Origin: Cellulomonas sp. JZ18
GTDB taxonomy: Bacteria > Actinomycetota > Actinomycetes > Actinomycetales > Cellulomonadaceae
Direction: 5' to 3'
DNA length: 64,000 nucleotides
NCBI RefSeq assembly: GCF_009720485.1
Contig: NZ_CP045245.1
Span: forward strand, 3,100,001-3,164,000
Position 1 is the first letter of the stretch. Each line of letters opens with the position of its first letter. Shown here piece by piece: positions 18,412 through 30,527 of the stretch. The translations under genes were made by a program, and so were the position numbers. The notes below the pieces were generated by a model. That model was not told where the DNA came from, searched no databases, and saw nothing but the letters and a program-made list of their open reading frames with translations.

Positions 18412-19608
18412 TCAGCCCGCCGGGGGCGCGGTCCCGCTCGGGGGCGTCGGCGCGGCGTCGCCCGTCGGTGCGGGCTCCGCCGTGGCAGCGTCCTCGACGC
18501 CCGGGTCGGCGTCGGTTGCGGCGTCGGTTGCGGCGTCGGGTGCGGCGGTCGCCGAGGCCCCCGGCACGGTCACCGGCCGGGCCGCGGCGAACGGCCACCG
18601 GGGCTCGGCGACGAGCTCGTCCGCGTCCTCCCGCAGCCGCCACACGCCCTCGTCGTCGTGCGTGAACGCCTCCGACGGCGCGCTCCGCAGGGGGAAGACG
18701 TTCCAGCGCACCTCCCCCTCGTCGCCGGTGGCGCCCGTGTGGAACCGGGGCCCGGCGGCTCCGTCCGGCCAGTACTGCTGCTGCGCCCACGGGTCGCCGC
18801 CGTACGGCTCCGTGGTGACGGGGCGCCCGTCCTGGTCGACGACCTGCGCGCCGTCGACCGGGCGACCGTCCGCGTCGTAGACGAAGAGGTTCGCGGCGCG
18901 CTCGCCGGCGACCACCACGCCGTCCTCGAGCGGCGCGTCGATCACCGCCCGCATCCACGCGAGGTCGCTGCGCTGCGCGGCCGGCACCCAGAGCACGAGC
19001 ACGACGCTCGCGACGGCCGCCGCCGCGCTCACCAGCCGCAGCACCGCCTGCCCCCGCGGGCCCGCGCGCCACCGTCCGCGCCCCCACTGGGCGCTCGCCA
19101 CGACGGCGACCACCAGGACCACCCATCCGGCGAACGTGGACGGGAGCCAGAAGGCCGGGTACGGCTCCACCGACGTGAGCTGCAGGAGCAGGTGGGCGAC
19201 CGTCCACCCGCGCAGGACCCACCAGGCCGGGCGCAGCGCGAGCGCGAGGTCCTCGACCCCGGGGAACCACCGGGTGCTGCGCAGCCGGACGAGCACCGCG
19301 CGGCAGAGCTCGCGCACGGCGCGCCACGGGGCCGTGACCGCCGCCCGGGCGGCACCCTCGCGCGCCGCCGCCGGCGCGAGACCCGCCGCGGACCGCAGCT
19401 CCGCCGCGTACGCGTCGGGCGGACCGAACTCGTCGGCGAGCCCCCCGTGGTGCGTCCGCCCGTCGTCGGCGAGGGCGTCGGTCAGGTTGGCCTCGAGCCC
19501 GTCCGTCAGGTCGTCCACCTGGTCCGGCTCGAGGTCCGCGAGGGCGGACCGCACCCGGGCGGCGTAGTCCGCGACGTCCCGCGCGACACCGGCGTCCAGC
19601 ACGCTCAT
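18412..19608 (-). CDS. HAAS-domain membrane protein, partner of a PadR regulator
   Basis: This 398-residue protein starts with a helical domain of about 80 residues (VADYAARVRSALADLEPDQVDDL...GPPDAYAAELRSAAG) that resembles the HAAS/DUF1700 domain found with PadR regulators. Hydrophobic segments follow in the middle (about 130-230), then an extracytoplasmic-looking region and a Pro/Ala/Thr-rich tail with repeated AATDA. The start overlaps the PadR stop (ATGA) and has GGAGG upstream, so both are translated together. The arrangement suggests a stress-sensing or signal pair; the function is unknown. Confidence 0.78.
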   Translation of the reverse strand: MSVLDAGVARDVADYAARVRSALADLEPDQVDDLTDGLEANLTDALADDGRTHHGGLADEFGPPDAYAAELRSAAGLAPAAAREGAARAAVTAPWRAVRELCRAVLVRLRSTRWFPGVEDLALALRPAWWVLRGWTVAHLLLQLTSVEPYPAFWLPSTFAGWVVLVVAVVASAQWGRGRWRAGPRGQAVLRLVSAAAAVASVVLVLWVPAAQRSDLAWMRAVIDAPLEDGVVVAGERAANLFVYDADGRPVDGAQVVDQDGRPVTTEPYGGDPWAQQQYWPDGAAGPRFHTGATGDEGEVRWNVFPLRSAPSEAFTHDDEGVWRLREDADELVAEPRWPFAAARPVTVPGASATAAPDAATDAATDADPGVEDAATAEPAPTGDAAPTPPSGTAPPAG

Positions 19609-19934
19609 CGTCCTGCCTCCGTCCCCAGCAGGCGCGACATCGTGCCCGCGAACTCGTCCCAGTCCTTGCGCTGCGCGTCGAGCAGCGCCCGCCCCTGCGC
19701 GTTGATGCCGTAGTACTTGCGGTGCGGGCCCTCGTCGCTCGGCACGACGTACGACGTCAGGGCGCCGGACGCGTACAGGCGCCGCAGCGTCCCGTAGACC
19801 GACGCGTCGCCGACCTCCTCGATGCCCGCGGCGCGCAGCCGGCGCACGACGTCGTAGCCGTACCCGTCCTCCTCGGCGACGACGGCCAGGACGGCCAGGT
19901 CGAGGACGCCCTTGAGCAGCTGCGTGGTGTCCAC
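19605..19934 (-). CDS. PadR-family transcriptional regulator
   Basis: This 109-residue protein matches small PadR repressors: TTQLLKGVLDLAVLAVVAEEDGYGYDVVRRL is the winged-helix N-terminus, with the recognition region VGDASVYGTLRRLYASGAL and the wing SDEGPHRKYYGINAQGRALL, followed by a short dimer helix. The GTG start has GGAGG 6 nt upstream; a longer frame to 20003 adds 23 unrelated residues. It is coupled to the HAAS membrane protein. The 381-bp gap upstream probably contains its promoter. Confidence 0.88.
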   Translation of the reverse strand: MDTTQLLKGVLDLAVLAVVAEEDGYGYDVVRRLRAAGIEEVGDASVYGTLRRLYASGALTSYVVPSDEGPHRKYYGINAQGRALLDAQRKDWDEFAGTMSRLLGTEAGR

Positions 19935-20097
19935 GCGACCTCCGCTCCCCCGCTCGCGCGGGACGTGTGGTGCGGGCGCCCCTCCAGCGCCCGCGCACCG
20001 CACACTACTGCGTGATCCGCACTACCGTCCAGCAGACAACACCCGCCCCTCCTCGACCCTCCGCGCCGACCCGCGCCCGCCCCCGAGCCCCCACCCC

Positions 20098-20272
20098 GCC
20101 GAGTTCGGTGGTTCTGCGCCGAGTCCGACGGCTACGACTGCCGAACTCGGCACGGAACTGCCGAACTCGGCGGGGGCGGCGGGCGCGGGGGCCGGGCGGG
20201 CGCGGGGCGGCGGACGCGGGGCGGGCGGGCGCGGGGGCGGGCGGACACGGCAGGGAGATGCCGAGGTCGGCG
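20098..20272. repeat. cluster of CCGAACTCGG-type palindromes in a 381-bp gap
   Basis: The gap 19935-20315 between PadR and ppx contains no gene I can support. It holds a run of short near-palindromes: GCCGAGTTCGG at 20098, GCCGAGTCCGA at 20118, TGCCGAACTCGGC at 20139 and again at 20159 (20-bp spacing), and TGCCGAGGTCGGC at 20259. The middle is a G/C-rich spacer with repeated GGGCG. The elements could be REP-like intergenic repeats or binding sites. Confidence 0.6.
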
Positions 20273-20315
20273 AGCCTCGGTACGTGGGGGTTCCGCGGGT
20301 GCGGGTGTCCCGGGG

Positions 20316-21269
20316 TCAGCGCTCCGCGATGCTCCAGGCGATGCCGTCGAGGATGTCGTGCTCGGAGGTGACGACGTGGGTGAGGGCACCGCCGGCGGCG
20401 GCCACCTCGTCGCGCACCCGGCGGACCACCTCGCGCCACACGAGCGCACCGGCGCCGATGACGTCGACCCGGCCGGGGTGCAGGTACGGCAGCTCCGACC
20501 GCTGGGCGCGCGTGCGGTGCAGCAGGTCGTCGCACGCGGCGAGGACGTCGTCGACGGGCAGGAGCGAGCCGTCGATGTGCTCGCGCTGGTAGCTCGGCAG
20601 CCGCAGCGCGTGGGCCGTGACCGTCGTGATGGAGCCGGCGAGCCCGACGAGCGTCACCGTGCGCCCCAGCGGGACGACCTCGGCGGCCGCGTCGAGCGCG
20701 GCGCGCACGTCGGCCTCGGCCGCCGCCACCTCGTCCGGCGCGGGCGGGTCGGTGTGCAGGTGCCGCTCGGTCATGCGCACCGAGCCGACGTCCATCGAGA
20801 GCGCCGCCTCGGGCGCGTCCGTGCCGAGCACGAGCTCGGTCGAGCCGCCGCCGAGGTCGACGACGAGGAACGGGGCGTCGAAGCGCCCGGCGAGCACGCC
20901 CGTGGCGCCGCGGAACGACAGCCGCGCCTCCTCGTCGCCGCCGACGACCTCCGGCTCCACGCCGAGCGCCTCGCGCACGCCGTCGACGAACTCGGCCCGG
21001 TTCTGGGCGTCGCGGGTGGCCGAGGTCGCGACGAAGCGCACGGCCTCCACCCCGAGGTCGGTGCACACGTCGTGGTACCGGCGGGCGGCGTCGAGCGTGC
21101 GGGCGAGCGCCTCGGGCGCCAGGCGTCCCGTGCGGTCGACGCCCTGCCCGAGGCGCACCACCTCGTTGCTGCGCACCTGGTCGACGAGCGTGCCCGCCTC
21201 GGTGTCGACGTCCGCGACGAGCAGACGGATGGAGTTGGTCCCGCAGTCGATGGCAGCCACACGCGTCAC
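20316..21269 (-). CDS. ppx: Ppx/GppA-family exopolyphosphatase
   Basis: This 317-residue ASKHA-fold enzyme should remove terminal phosphates from polyphosphate and/or hydrolyse pppGpp. The N-terminal phosphate-1 motif (AAIDCGTNSIRLLVAD), a middle loop (ATSATRDAQNR), the phosphate-2 motif (LVVDLGGGSTELVLG) and the catalytic Glu region (GGDEEARLSFRGA) are all visible. It is the short form, lacking the HD domain of longer Ppx proteins. The GTG start lies downstream of DUF501, and the order eno-ftsB-DUF501-ppx matches that known in mycobacteria. Confidence 0.9.
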   Translation of the reverse strand: MTRVAAIDCGTNSIRLLVADVDTEAGTLVDQVRSNEVVRLGQGVDRTGRLAPEALARTLDAARRYHDVCTDLGVEAVRFVATSATRDAQNRAEFVDGVREALGVEPEVVGGDEEARLSFRGATGVLAGRFDAPFLVVDLGGGSTELVLGTDAPEAALSMDVGSVRMTERHLHTDPPAPDEVAAAEADVRAALDAAAEVVPLGRTVTLVGLAGSITTVTAHALRLPSYQREHIDGSLLPVDDVLAACDDLLHRTRAQRSELPYLHPGRVDVIGAGALVWREVVRRVRDEVAAAGGALTHVVTSEHDILDGIAWSIAER

Positions 21270-21316
21270 GCGGACATCGTGTCACCCCGTCCACGGTGCG
21301 GCGTGCGCGGGCGCGG

Positions 21317-21937
21317 TCAGCAGGTGCAGCGGTCCGGGCGCCACCGGTCGGCGATCATCGCGAGCACCTCGTCGCCGACCGGGTTGACCCCCGGCCCGGC
21401 GGCGAGCGCGTGCGCGACGAGCACGTGCAGGCACTTGACCCGGTGCGGCATGCCGCCCGCGGAGATGCCGGCGATCTCCGGCACGTGCGCGATCGCCTCG
21501 CGGTCGGCCAGGTACGCCTCGTGGGCGCGACGGTGGCCCGCCGCGAGCCCCTCGTCCTCGGCGAGCCGCGCGGTCAGCTCCTTCATGTACCCGCCCGCCT
21601 CCACCGTGCTCACCGCGGCCACCGCCTGCGGGCTCGTCAGGTAGTAGGTCGTCGGGAACGGCGTGCCGTCGTCGAGACGCGGCGCCGTGCGCACCACCAG
21701 CGGGCGTCCGCACACGCACCGGGCCGCGACGCCGACGACACCGCGGGGCGGACGGCCGAGCTGCTCGGTGAGGACCTCGACGTCGCGGTCCGTGACGTCG
21801 GTCGCGACCGGCGCGGGCGCGGGCGCGGTGCCGGCGGACGGACCGGGCGTGTCGCGGTGCGCGGTCGGGTCCGGGAGCGGGGAGGCAGCGGGCACGGGGC
21901 GGTCCTGTCGTCGCGGTGGTGCGGGAGGCAGGTCCAT
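21317..21937 (-). CDS. DUF501 domain protein
   Basis: This 206-residue protein contains the DUF501 core (about 55-206): VTDRDVEVLTEQLGRPPRGVVGVAARCVCGRPLVV..., with a Cys pair (CVC) and a C-terminal Cys-Thr-Cys. These could bind a metal. An N-terminal Pro/Ala-rich stretch of about 50 residues is not conserved in the family, so the true start may be a downstream GTG. The function is unknown. It sits between ftsB and ppx as in other actinobacteria, and with ftsB it probably forms one transcript. Confidence 0.8.
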   Translation of the reverse strand: MDLPPAPPRRQDRPVPAASPLPDPTAHRDTPGPSAGTAPAPAPVATDVTDRDVEVLTEQLGRPPRGVVGVAARCVCGRPLVVRTAPRLDDGTPFPTTYYLTSPQAVAAVSTVEAGGYMKELTARLAEDEGLAAGHRRAHEAYLADREAIAHVPEIAGISAGGMPHRVKCLHVLVAHALAAGPGVNPVGDEVLAMIADRWRPDRCTC

Positions 21938-21983
21938 TGTCGCCGACCGGCGCCGGAGGGGGACGCGGCGGGGACGGGCGGCG

Positions 21984-22790
21984 TCAGGGGGCGGGCGTCG
22001 CGGTGTTCGTGCCGGACGTGGGCGTGCTGCCCGGGGCCGGGGTGCCACCCGGAGCAGGGGTGCCGTCGGCCGGGACGTCCGCCGGCGCCGTCCCCGCCTG
22101 CTGCACCGAGTCCCAGACGGTGCTGTACCAGGGCCGTGTCGAGCCCTCGGCGGCCGTGCCCGTCACGCCCGTCTCGCGCACGGGCGCCGCGGGCGCCGAC
22201 TCCGGGTCGACCACGCGGTACGCCGTCTCCCCCGGCATGACGAACGACAGCCTCTCGCGCGCCTGGGCGATGACGTAGGCCTCGTCGTCCCACCGGCGCA
22301 GCTCGGCCTCGAGGTCCTCGTTCGTCTCGCGGGCCGCGTCCCGCTCGGCGCGCAGCTGGTCGACCTCGGCACGTTGCTGGAGGAACGAGTCCAGGGTCGG
22401 GTACACGAGCACGAAGGCGAGCAGGACGACGAGCGAGAACACCATCGTCCGCACGGTGAACATGCGCGGCACGCGCAGCTGCGACGTGGCCGCGCGCGGC
22501 GTCCCCCGCGGCGGCGTGCCCGGTCGCGGGCCGGAGCCGGAGCTGCCGGGTCGGCCGGCGGGACGGGTCCCCGCGGACCTGCTGGACGCCCCGGCAGCGG
22601 GTGCGACCTTCGGCACCGGTCCGGACCGCGGTGCGGCCGGTCGCCCCGTGCGCGCGGCGCCGGCGCGGCCCGGCACGGCGGGACGACCGGCGGAGCGCCC
22701 GGCGTGCGGGACGGGACCCGACGGCGTCGGCTCGCGCCCGGGCCGGCGCGCGGGGCCGCCGGGCACGACGGGACGACGGGGCGCGGGCAT
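21984..22790 (-). CDS. ftsB: FtsB/DivIC-family septum formation protein
   Basis: This 268-residue bitopic protein has a long cytoplasmic Pro/Arg/Gly-rich N-terminal tail (about 1-105), one transmembrane segment (FTVRTMVFSLVVLLAFVLVYP) and an external coiled coil (about 130-175, QQRAEVDQLRAERDAARETNEDLEAELRRWDD) followed by the family motif YVIAQARERLSFVMPGE. FtsB/DivIC acts with FtsL and FtsQ/DivIB to bridge cell-wall synthesis and the Z ring. The C-terminal 60 residues are Pro/Thr/Gly-rich. The chosen ATG has a weak ribosome-binding site. The frame stays open upstream to 22928 through a repeat, so an earlier start is possible. Confidence 0.85.
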   Translation of the reverse strand: MPAPRRPVVPGGPARRPGREPTPSGPVPHAGRSAGRPAVPGRAGAARTGRPAAPRSGPVPKVAPAAGASSRSAGTRPAGRPGSSGSGPRPGTPPRGTPRAATSQLRVPRMFTVRTMVFSLVVLLAFVLVYPTLDSFLQQRAEVDQLRAERDAARETNEDLEAELRRWDDEAYVIAQARERLSFVMPGETAYRVVDPESAPAAPVRETGVTGTAAEGSTRPWYSTVWDSVQQAGTAPADVPADGTPAPGGTPAPGSTPTSGTNTATPAP

Positions 22791-22860
22791 GGCGTCGATT
22801 GTGCCGCCGGGCCGTCCCGTCCGCGCGGACGCCGCGCCCGGCAGGTCGCGTCGGCACGGA

Positions 22861-22935
22861 ACCTCCACGAGCAGCACCTCGACGCGCAGCAGCTCCACAC
22901 GCAGCACCTCCACGCGCGGCACCTGCACGCGCGGC
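22861..22935 (-). repeat. 15-bp degenerate tandem repeat upstream of ftsB
   Basis: Five head-to-tail copies of a 15-bp unit (ACCTCCACGCGCGGC with substitutions) fill most of the gap between eno and the ftsB start. On the minus strand the repeat is in frame with ftsB and would encode a repeating Val-Glu-Val-Leu-Arg pattern. The position suggests a regulatory or in-frame leader role, but this is uncertain. Confidence 0.6.
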
Positions 22936-23015
22936 GCGACGTCCGGGGGCGGACGCCGACGCCCGGCCCGCCACGAGGGCGGACCGGGCGTCGGTGCGGG
23001 CTGCGTCGCGGGACG

Positions 23016-25280
<2,265 letters not shown>

Positions 25281-27348
25281 TCAGACCTGCTCGCAGACCA
25301 CCCCGTTGAGCACGAAGGCGTTCGGGCGGCCCACCTCGCCCTGGTGGCTGCCGTTGAAGCCGATGTCGACGGAGCCGCCGGACGGGATGCGCGCGTTCCA
25401 GCCGGCGTCCTGCGCGGAGATGTCCATCCCCGTCTGCCACCAGGTCGCGCTCCACCCCTGCACGAGCCGCTGGTCGCTGCGCGGCGTCGTGAAGCGCAGG
25501 GTCCAGCCGTCGACCGAGCCGCCGATCACGGTGACCCGGAGCAGGGCCGTGTACCCGGCCTGCCAGCTGTGCGTCTGCCAGGCGACGCGGCACGCGGCGA
25601 ACTGCGGCCGCGGCGGCGGTGTCGTCACGGACGGGCTGGGTGGCGGCGGGATCGGGGTCGTGGTGGCCGTCGGGGTGGGCGTCGCGGTCCGCGTGGGCGT
25701 CGCGGTCGGCGTGGCGGTCGGCGTGGGGGTCGGCGTGGGGGTCGGCGTCGACCCGATCCGCGACGGGTCGACGAGCCCCCAGTACGCCGGCTTGGCCTGC
25801 AGCGCCCCGTCGAACAGCAGCGGCGCCGCCCCGCCCGCAGCCACGTCCGGCTGTCCTCGAGCCCCCACACCGTGACCGACTCCAGCGCCGCCGCGTGCCG
25901 GCGCAGCATCGCCAGCAGGTCGCGGTAGTAGTACCCCTGCTCGAGCAGCCGGTCGGCGGGCGGCGTGGCCCACGACTCGCCGGCGTGCCGGTACGTCGAC
26001 ACGTCGAGCTCGGTGACGGCCTGCCGCACGCCCAGCGCCTCGAACGCGGTGATCGTCGCCTCCGCCATCGCGATCGACCGCCCGACCTCGACGTGCAGCT
26101 GGTGGCCGACCCCGTCGACGGGCACGCCCTGCGCGAGCAGGTCCGTGACGAGCCGCAGGTACGGCGCGCGCTTGTCGGGGTACTCGGTGTTGTAGTCGTT
26201 GACGAACAGCTGCACCTGCGGTCCGAACGCGTCCCGCGCGTACCGGAAGGCGTCAGCCACGTACGACGGCCCGAGCACGCGGTACCACTCGCTGCGCCGC
26301 ATCCCGTCAGGCTGCGTCTCGTCGACCACCTCGTTGACCACGTCGAACGCGAACACCGGGTTGCCGGGGGTGCCGAACTCGCCGTAGCGGTCCCGCAGGT
26401 GGTCGGCGACGGCCTCGACGTGGGCGCGCAGCCGGTCCCGGAGCAGGGCCTGGTCGTCGGCGGAGGTGCTCAGCGGCGTGCCGTCGGGCCGCTGGAAGAA
26501 CCACGCGGGCGTCTGCTGGTGCCACAGCAGCGTGTGCCCGTACACGCGCACGCCGTGCGCGACGGCCCAGTCGAGCAGCCGGTCGGCGGCGTCGAACGTG
26601 AACGTGCCCTCGGTGGGCTGGACCGCGTCGGGCTTGAGCTGGTTGCCCGGGGTGATCTGGGCCGCGTGGTGCGCGAGCAGGTCCCCGCGGCCGCCCAGCA
26701 GGTCGACCGGCTCGACCGCGATGCCGAACGGGAAGTCGTCCGCGAGCGCCTCCGCGACCGACGGCAGCGACAGGTCGGGCGTGTGGCGGACCCCGCTGAC
26801 GAGGACGTCGTCGACCAGCAGGTCGGTGAGCGAGGACGTCGACTCGACGTAGAGGGACGCGGTGTCGAACTCCCCCGGCACGTAGGTGCCGAGCACCTGC
26901 GTCCACGCGTCGCCCGTCACCCCGGCGACGGTGGTGACCGTGTCGTACGACGACGTGCCGCCGGTGTCGCGCTGGACGGACACACGCAGGTCCGCCGGCG
27001 CCGCCCCCGCCGGCAGGCGCAGCCAGAGCCCGATCGTGTACGAGGTGCCCGGCTCGAACGCGTCGGTGACGTCGACGGCGGCGCCGTCCCAGGGGTTCGT
27101 GCGGCCGGTGACGAGCAGGCTGTGCGTGCCGCGCGGGCCGTGCTCGGCGGTGCGCGCCACGCTCGCCGCACCGCGGGCCCCCACCCCTCGGGGCCGGACT
27201 CGAAGTCCGCGCTCAGCACGACCGCCGGCGACAGCGCGCCCGACGGCTGCGCGAGCGGCGCGACGAGCGCGAGCGCCGCGACGCCCGCGGCGACGAGCAC
27301 GGCGGCGACGAGGGTGCGGGCGCGCCCGGCGGCGGTGACGTGCGGCAT
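25281..27348 (-). pseudogene. GH10 endo-1,4-beta-xylanase with CBM22-like and CBM2 modules (two frameshifts)
   Basis: Three overlapping frames together encode one secreted xylanase of about 689 residues if one base is added at each of two sites, near 27178-27182 and 25829-25832. In order: signal peptide (ARTLVAAVLVAAGVAALALV), a CBM22/CBM4_9-like domain (about 45-200), GH10 catalytic domain with acid/base Glu in FAFDVVNEVVDE and nucleophile in AVTELDVSTY, a Pro-Thr repeat linker, and a C-terminal CBM2 (WQTHSWQAGYTALLRV...). The architecture is like Cellulomonas Cex-type xylanases. As written the frame breaks after GPEGWG and after SRTWL. Both breaks sit at runs of C on the plus strand, so a sequencing error is likelier than a true pseudogene. 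It lies between prmC-like and pntB genes; a GGGTGAACCG element is 37 bp upstream. Confidence 0.85.
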
Positions 27349-27423
27349 GCCGCGGACGCTAGGCGTGCGCGGCGGGGCGCGCCCAGGGGTGAACCGTTTC
27401 CGCCCTCGTCGGGCCCCGGCGGC

Positions 27424-28814
27424 TCAGCCGACGGGGACCGCCGCCAGGATGCGCTCCACCTGGTCCTTCGCGTCGCCGAACAGCATCGCGGTGTTCTCCC
27501 GGAAGAACAGCGGGTTCTGCACGCCGGCGTACCCCGTGGCCATCGACCGCTTGAACACGACGACCTGCTGGGCCTTCCACACCTCGAGCACCGGCATGCC
27601 GGCGATCGGCGAGGACGGGTCGTCGAGCGCGGCGGGGTTCACGGTGTCGTTCGCGCCGATGACGAGGACGACGTCCGTGTCGGCGAGGTCGTCGTTGATC
27701 TCGTCCATCTCGAGCACGATGTCGTACGGCACCTTGGCCTCGGCGAGCAGCACGTTCATGTGGCCGGGCAGGCGTCCCGCGACGGGGTGCACCGCGAAGC
27801 GCACGTCGACGCCCTGCGCCCGCAGGCGCGACGTCAGCTCCGCGACGGGGTACTGGGCCTTCGCGACGGCCATGCCGTACCCCGGGGTGATGACGACCGT
27901 CCGCGCCTCGCGCAGCATGTCCGCGACCGCGGCGGCGGTCACCTCGCGATGCTGGCCCTGAGCGGCGTCGCCCGCGGCGACCGTGCCGCCCCGGCGCCGT
28001 ACCCGCCGAGGACCACGGACACGAACGACCGGTTCATGGCCCGGCACATCAGGTAGGACAGGATCGCGCCGGACGAGCCGACGAGCGCGCCGACGACGAT
28101 CAGCAGGTCGTTGCCCAGCATGAAGCCGGCCGCGGCGGCCGCCCAGCCCGAGTACGAGTTGAGCATGGAGACGACCACCGGCATGTCGCCGCCGCCGATG
28201 GCGGCGACGAGGTGCCAGCCGAGCGCGAGCGCGACGACGGTCATGAGCGCCAGCGGCAGCACCGACGGCACGGCGAGGAACCACGCGAGCAGGCCGCCGC
28301 ACACGGCCAGCGCGGCGAGGTTGAGCAGGTTCCGCCCGGGCAGGGTGAGCGGCGCGGAGCGGATGCGCGCCGACAGCTTGAGGAACGCGACGACCGAGCC
28401 GGTGAACGTCACCGCGCCGATGAGCACGCCGAGGAACACCTCGACGAGGTGCAGCGCGTCCGGCTCCTGCGTGAGGTACGAGTTGTAGCCCACCAGCACC
28501 GCCGCGAGCCCGACGAACGAGTGCAGGATCGCGATCATCTCCGGCATCTGCGTCATCTCGACGTGCCGCGCGCGCCACGTGCCGACGACCGCGCCGACCG
28601 CGAGCGCCATCGCGATGAGCAGGAGCGTGACGGCGACGGGTCGCTCGGACACGTCGGCCGCGAGCAGGACGGTCGCGAGCAGGGCCAGGCCCATGCCGGC
28701 CATGCCGAGCAGGTTGCCGCGGCGGGCCGTCTCCTGCGTGCTCAGCCCGGCGAGGGACAGCACGAACAGGAGCGCGGCGACCAGGTACACGGCCTGCGCC
28801 AGGGACGTCAGCAC
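27424..28814 (-). pseudogene. pntB: NAD(P) transhydrogenase subunit beta (one frameshift)
   Basis: The first frame gives the membrane domain (about residues 1-270: hydrophobic helices, [17 protein letters not shown]) and the second gives the NADP(H)-binding domain III ([54 protein letters not shown]). The frames join at the C run 27989-27992: one added base restores VVLGGYGAG followed by a normal linker and a 463-residue protein. As a functional unit it couples hydride transfer between NADH and NADP+ to proton movement. GTG start, ribosome-binding site AAGGAGG inside the end of pntA. I treat the break as a probable sequencing error. Confidence 0.87.
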
Positions 28815-28818
28815 GGCG

Positions 28819-30381
28819 TCAGGCCTCCTTGCGGAACATGGTGATCATGCGGTTCGCGACGAGGAAGCCGCCGAAGATGTTGATCGCCGCGACCGTGGCC
28901 GCGACGAACGCGAGGGTGGTGACCACCCAGGAGTCGTCCCCGATCTGCAGCAGCGCGCCGACGAGGATGATCCCGCTGATGGCGTTCGTGGTCGCCATGA
29001 GCGGCGTGTGCAGCGCGTGGCTCACGTGCGAGATGACGTAGTAGCCGACGACGACCGCGAGCGCGAACACGGTCGCGTGGCCGACGAACGACGCCGGGGC
29101 CACCGTGAGCGCGAGCGCCGCGAGCACGGCCCCCAGCCCGTAGAGCACGCTGCGGCGCCGGGCGCGCCGGCGCGCGTCCTCGGCGGCGGCCGCCGCGCGG
29201 GCGGCGGCCTGCTCGGGCGTCTCGACGGGCGTCGCGGCGGCGGGTGCCGGGGCCGCCGACACCGCCACGGGGGGCGGCGGCCACAGCACCGCACCGTCGT
29301 GCGCGACGGTCAGCCCGCGCTGCACCGGGTCCTCGAGGTCCAGCGTGAGGACGCCGTCCCTGCCGGGCGTCAGCAGCGCCACGAGGTGCACGACGTTCGT
29401 GCCGAACAGCTGGGACGTGTGCTGCGGCATGCGGCTGGGCAGGTCCGTCCAGCCGAGCACGACGACACCGTTCCCGCTGACCACCCGCTCCCCGGGCACC
29501 GTCAGCGCGCAGTTGCCGCCGCCCGACGCGGCGAGGTCGACGATCACCGACCCCGGCCGCATCGCCGCCACCATCCCGGCGGTGATCGTGCGCGGCGCCG
29601 TCCCCCGCACGAGCGCCGTCGTCACGACGACGTCCGCCCACGCGGTCTGCTCGGCGTACATCTCGGCGGTCAGGCGCTCCTGCTCGGGCGTGAGCCTGCG
29701 CGCGTACCCGTCGGCGGACACCTCCTGCGCGGCGCCCTCGGCGCGCACGACCTGGGCACCCATCGACTCGATCTGCTCCGCGGCCTCGGGGCGGACGTCG
29801 AAGGCGCGCACCTGCGCACCGAGGCTCACGGCCGTGCCGATCGCCGCGAGACCCGCGACGCCGGCCCCGATGACGAACACGCGCGCGGGCGGTGTCGTGC
29901 CGGCGGCCGTCACCTGGCCCGTGAACATCCCGCCGAACTCCTCGGCCGCCTCGATGACGGCCCGGTACCCGGCGACGTTGGACAACGTCGAGAGCACGTC
30001 GAGCGCCTGCGCGCGCGAGATCCGCGGCACCGCGTCGAGCGCCAGGCCCGTGAGCTTGCGCGCCGCGAGGCGGTCCGCGACGCCCGGGTCGAGCTGCGGC
30101 GCCATCATCGCGACGACCGTGCCGCCCGGTCGCATCGCGTCGAGGTCCCGCTCGCGCGGCCCGTGCACCGCGGTGACCACGTCGCTGCCCCACACCTCGG
30201 CCGCGTCGACCACGCGCGCGCCGGCCGCGACGTACGCGTCGTCGCCGAACGTCGCGCCCGCCCCGGCGCCGGTCTCGACGACGACGTCGTACCCCAGGTC
30301 GCGCAGGGCGGCGACCGTGCGCGGCGTGGCGGCGACGAGCCGCTCCCCGGGTCGGTGCTCGCGGGGGACGCCGATCCTCAT
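28819..30381 (-). CDS. pntA: NAD(P) transhydrogenase subunit alpha
   Basis: This 520-residue protein has the NAD(H)-binding domain I (about 1-380: [50 protein letters not shown]) and, after an Ala-rich linker, a C-terminal membrane domain with four hydrophobic helices ([43 protein letters not shown]). The alpha chain is therefore a single fused type rather than split pntAA/pntAB. The ATG has AAGGAG 7 nt upstream. It is the first gene of the pntAB pair; its last codons carry the pntB ribosome-binding site. Confidence 0.92.
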   Translation of the reverse strand: MRIGVPREHRPGERLVAATPRTVAALRDLGYDVVVETGAGAGATFGDDAYVAAGARVVDAAEVWGSDVVTAVHGPRERDLDAMRPGGTVVAMMAPQLDPGVADRLAARKLTGLALDAVPRISRAQALDVLSTLSNVAGYRAVIEAAEEFGGMFTGQVTAAGTTPPARVFVIGAGVAGLAAIGTAVSLGAQVRAFDVRPEAAEQIESMGAQVVRAEGAAQEVSADGYARRLTPEQERLTAEMYAEQTAWADVVVTTALVRGTAPRTITAGMVAAMRPGSVIVDLAASGGGNCALTVPGERVVSGNGVVVLGWTDLPSRMPQHTSQLFGTNVVHLVALLTPGRDGVLTLDLEDPVQRGLTVAHDGAVLWPPPPVAVSAAPAPAAATPVETPEQAAARAAAAAEDARRRARRRSVLYGLGAVLAALALTVAPASFVGHATVFALAVVVGYYVISHVSHALHTPLMATTNAISGIILVGALLQIGDDSWVVTTLAFVAATVAAINIFGGFLVANRMITMFRKEA

Positions 30382-30527
30382 GCCCGCTCCTTCCCCGCCC
30401 GCGGCGGTCGCCGCGCGGTCGTCCCATCGTGGTGCACGGGGCCGCACGACGGTACGGACCTCGGTCCGGGGTGGGCCGGGCGGGAGCGGGGTAGGCGAGG
30501 CCGTCCCCGGCGCGCCTCAGCGGGTGC

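Noticed and set aside
22861..22935. A CRISPR array
   Set aside because: The units are only 15 bp, head to tail with no spacers; no cas genes are present.
25640..25760. A separate repeat element at the Pro-Thr stretch
   Set aside because: It encodes the xylanase linker; low-complexity coding sequence explains it.
25281..27348. Programmed ribosomal frameshifting or true gene decay in the seven broken genes
   Set aside because: The sites differ in sequence, have no common slippery motif, and all are repaired by one base in C/G-rich DNA; essential-type genes are among them.
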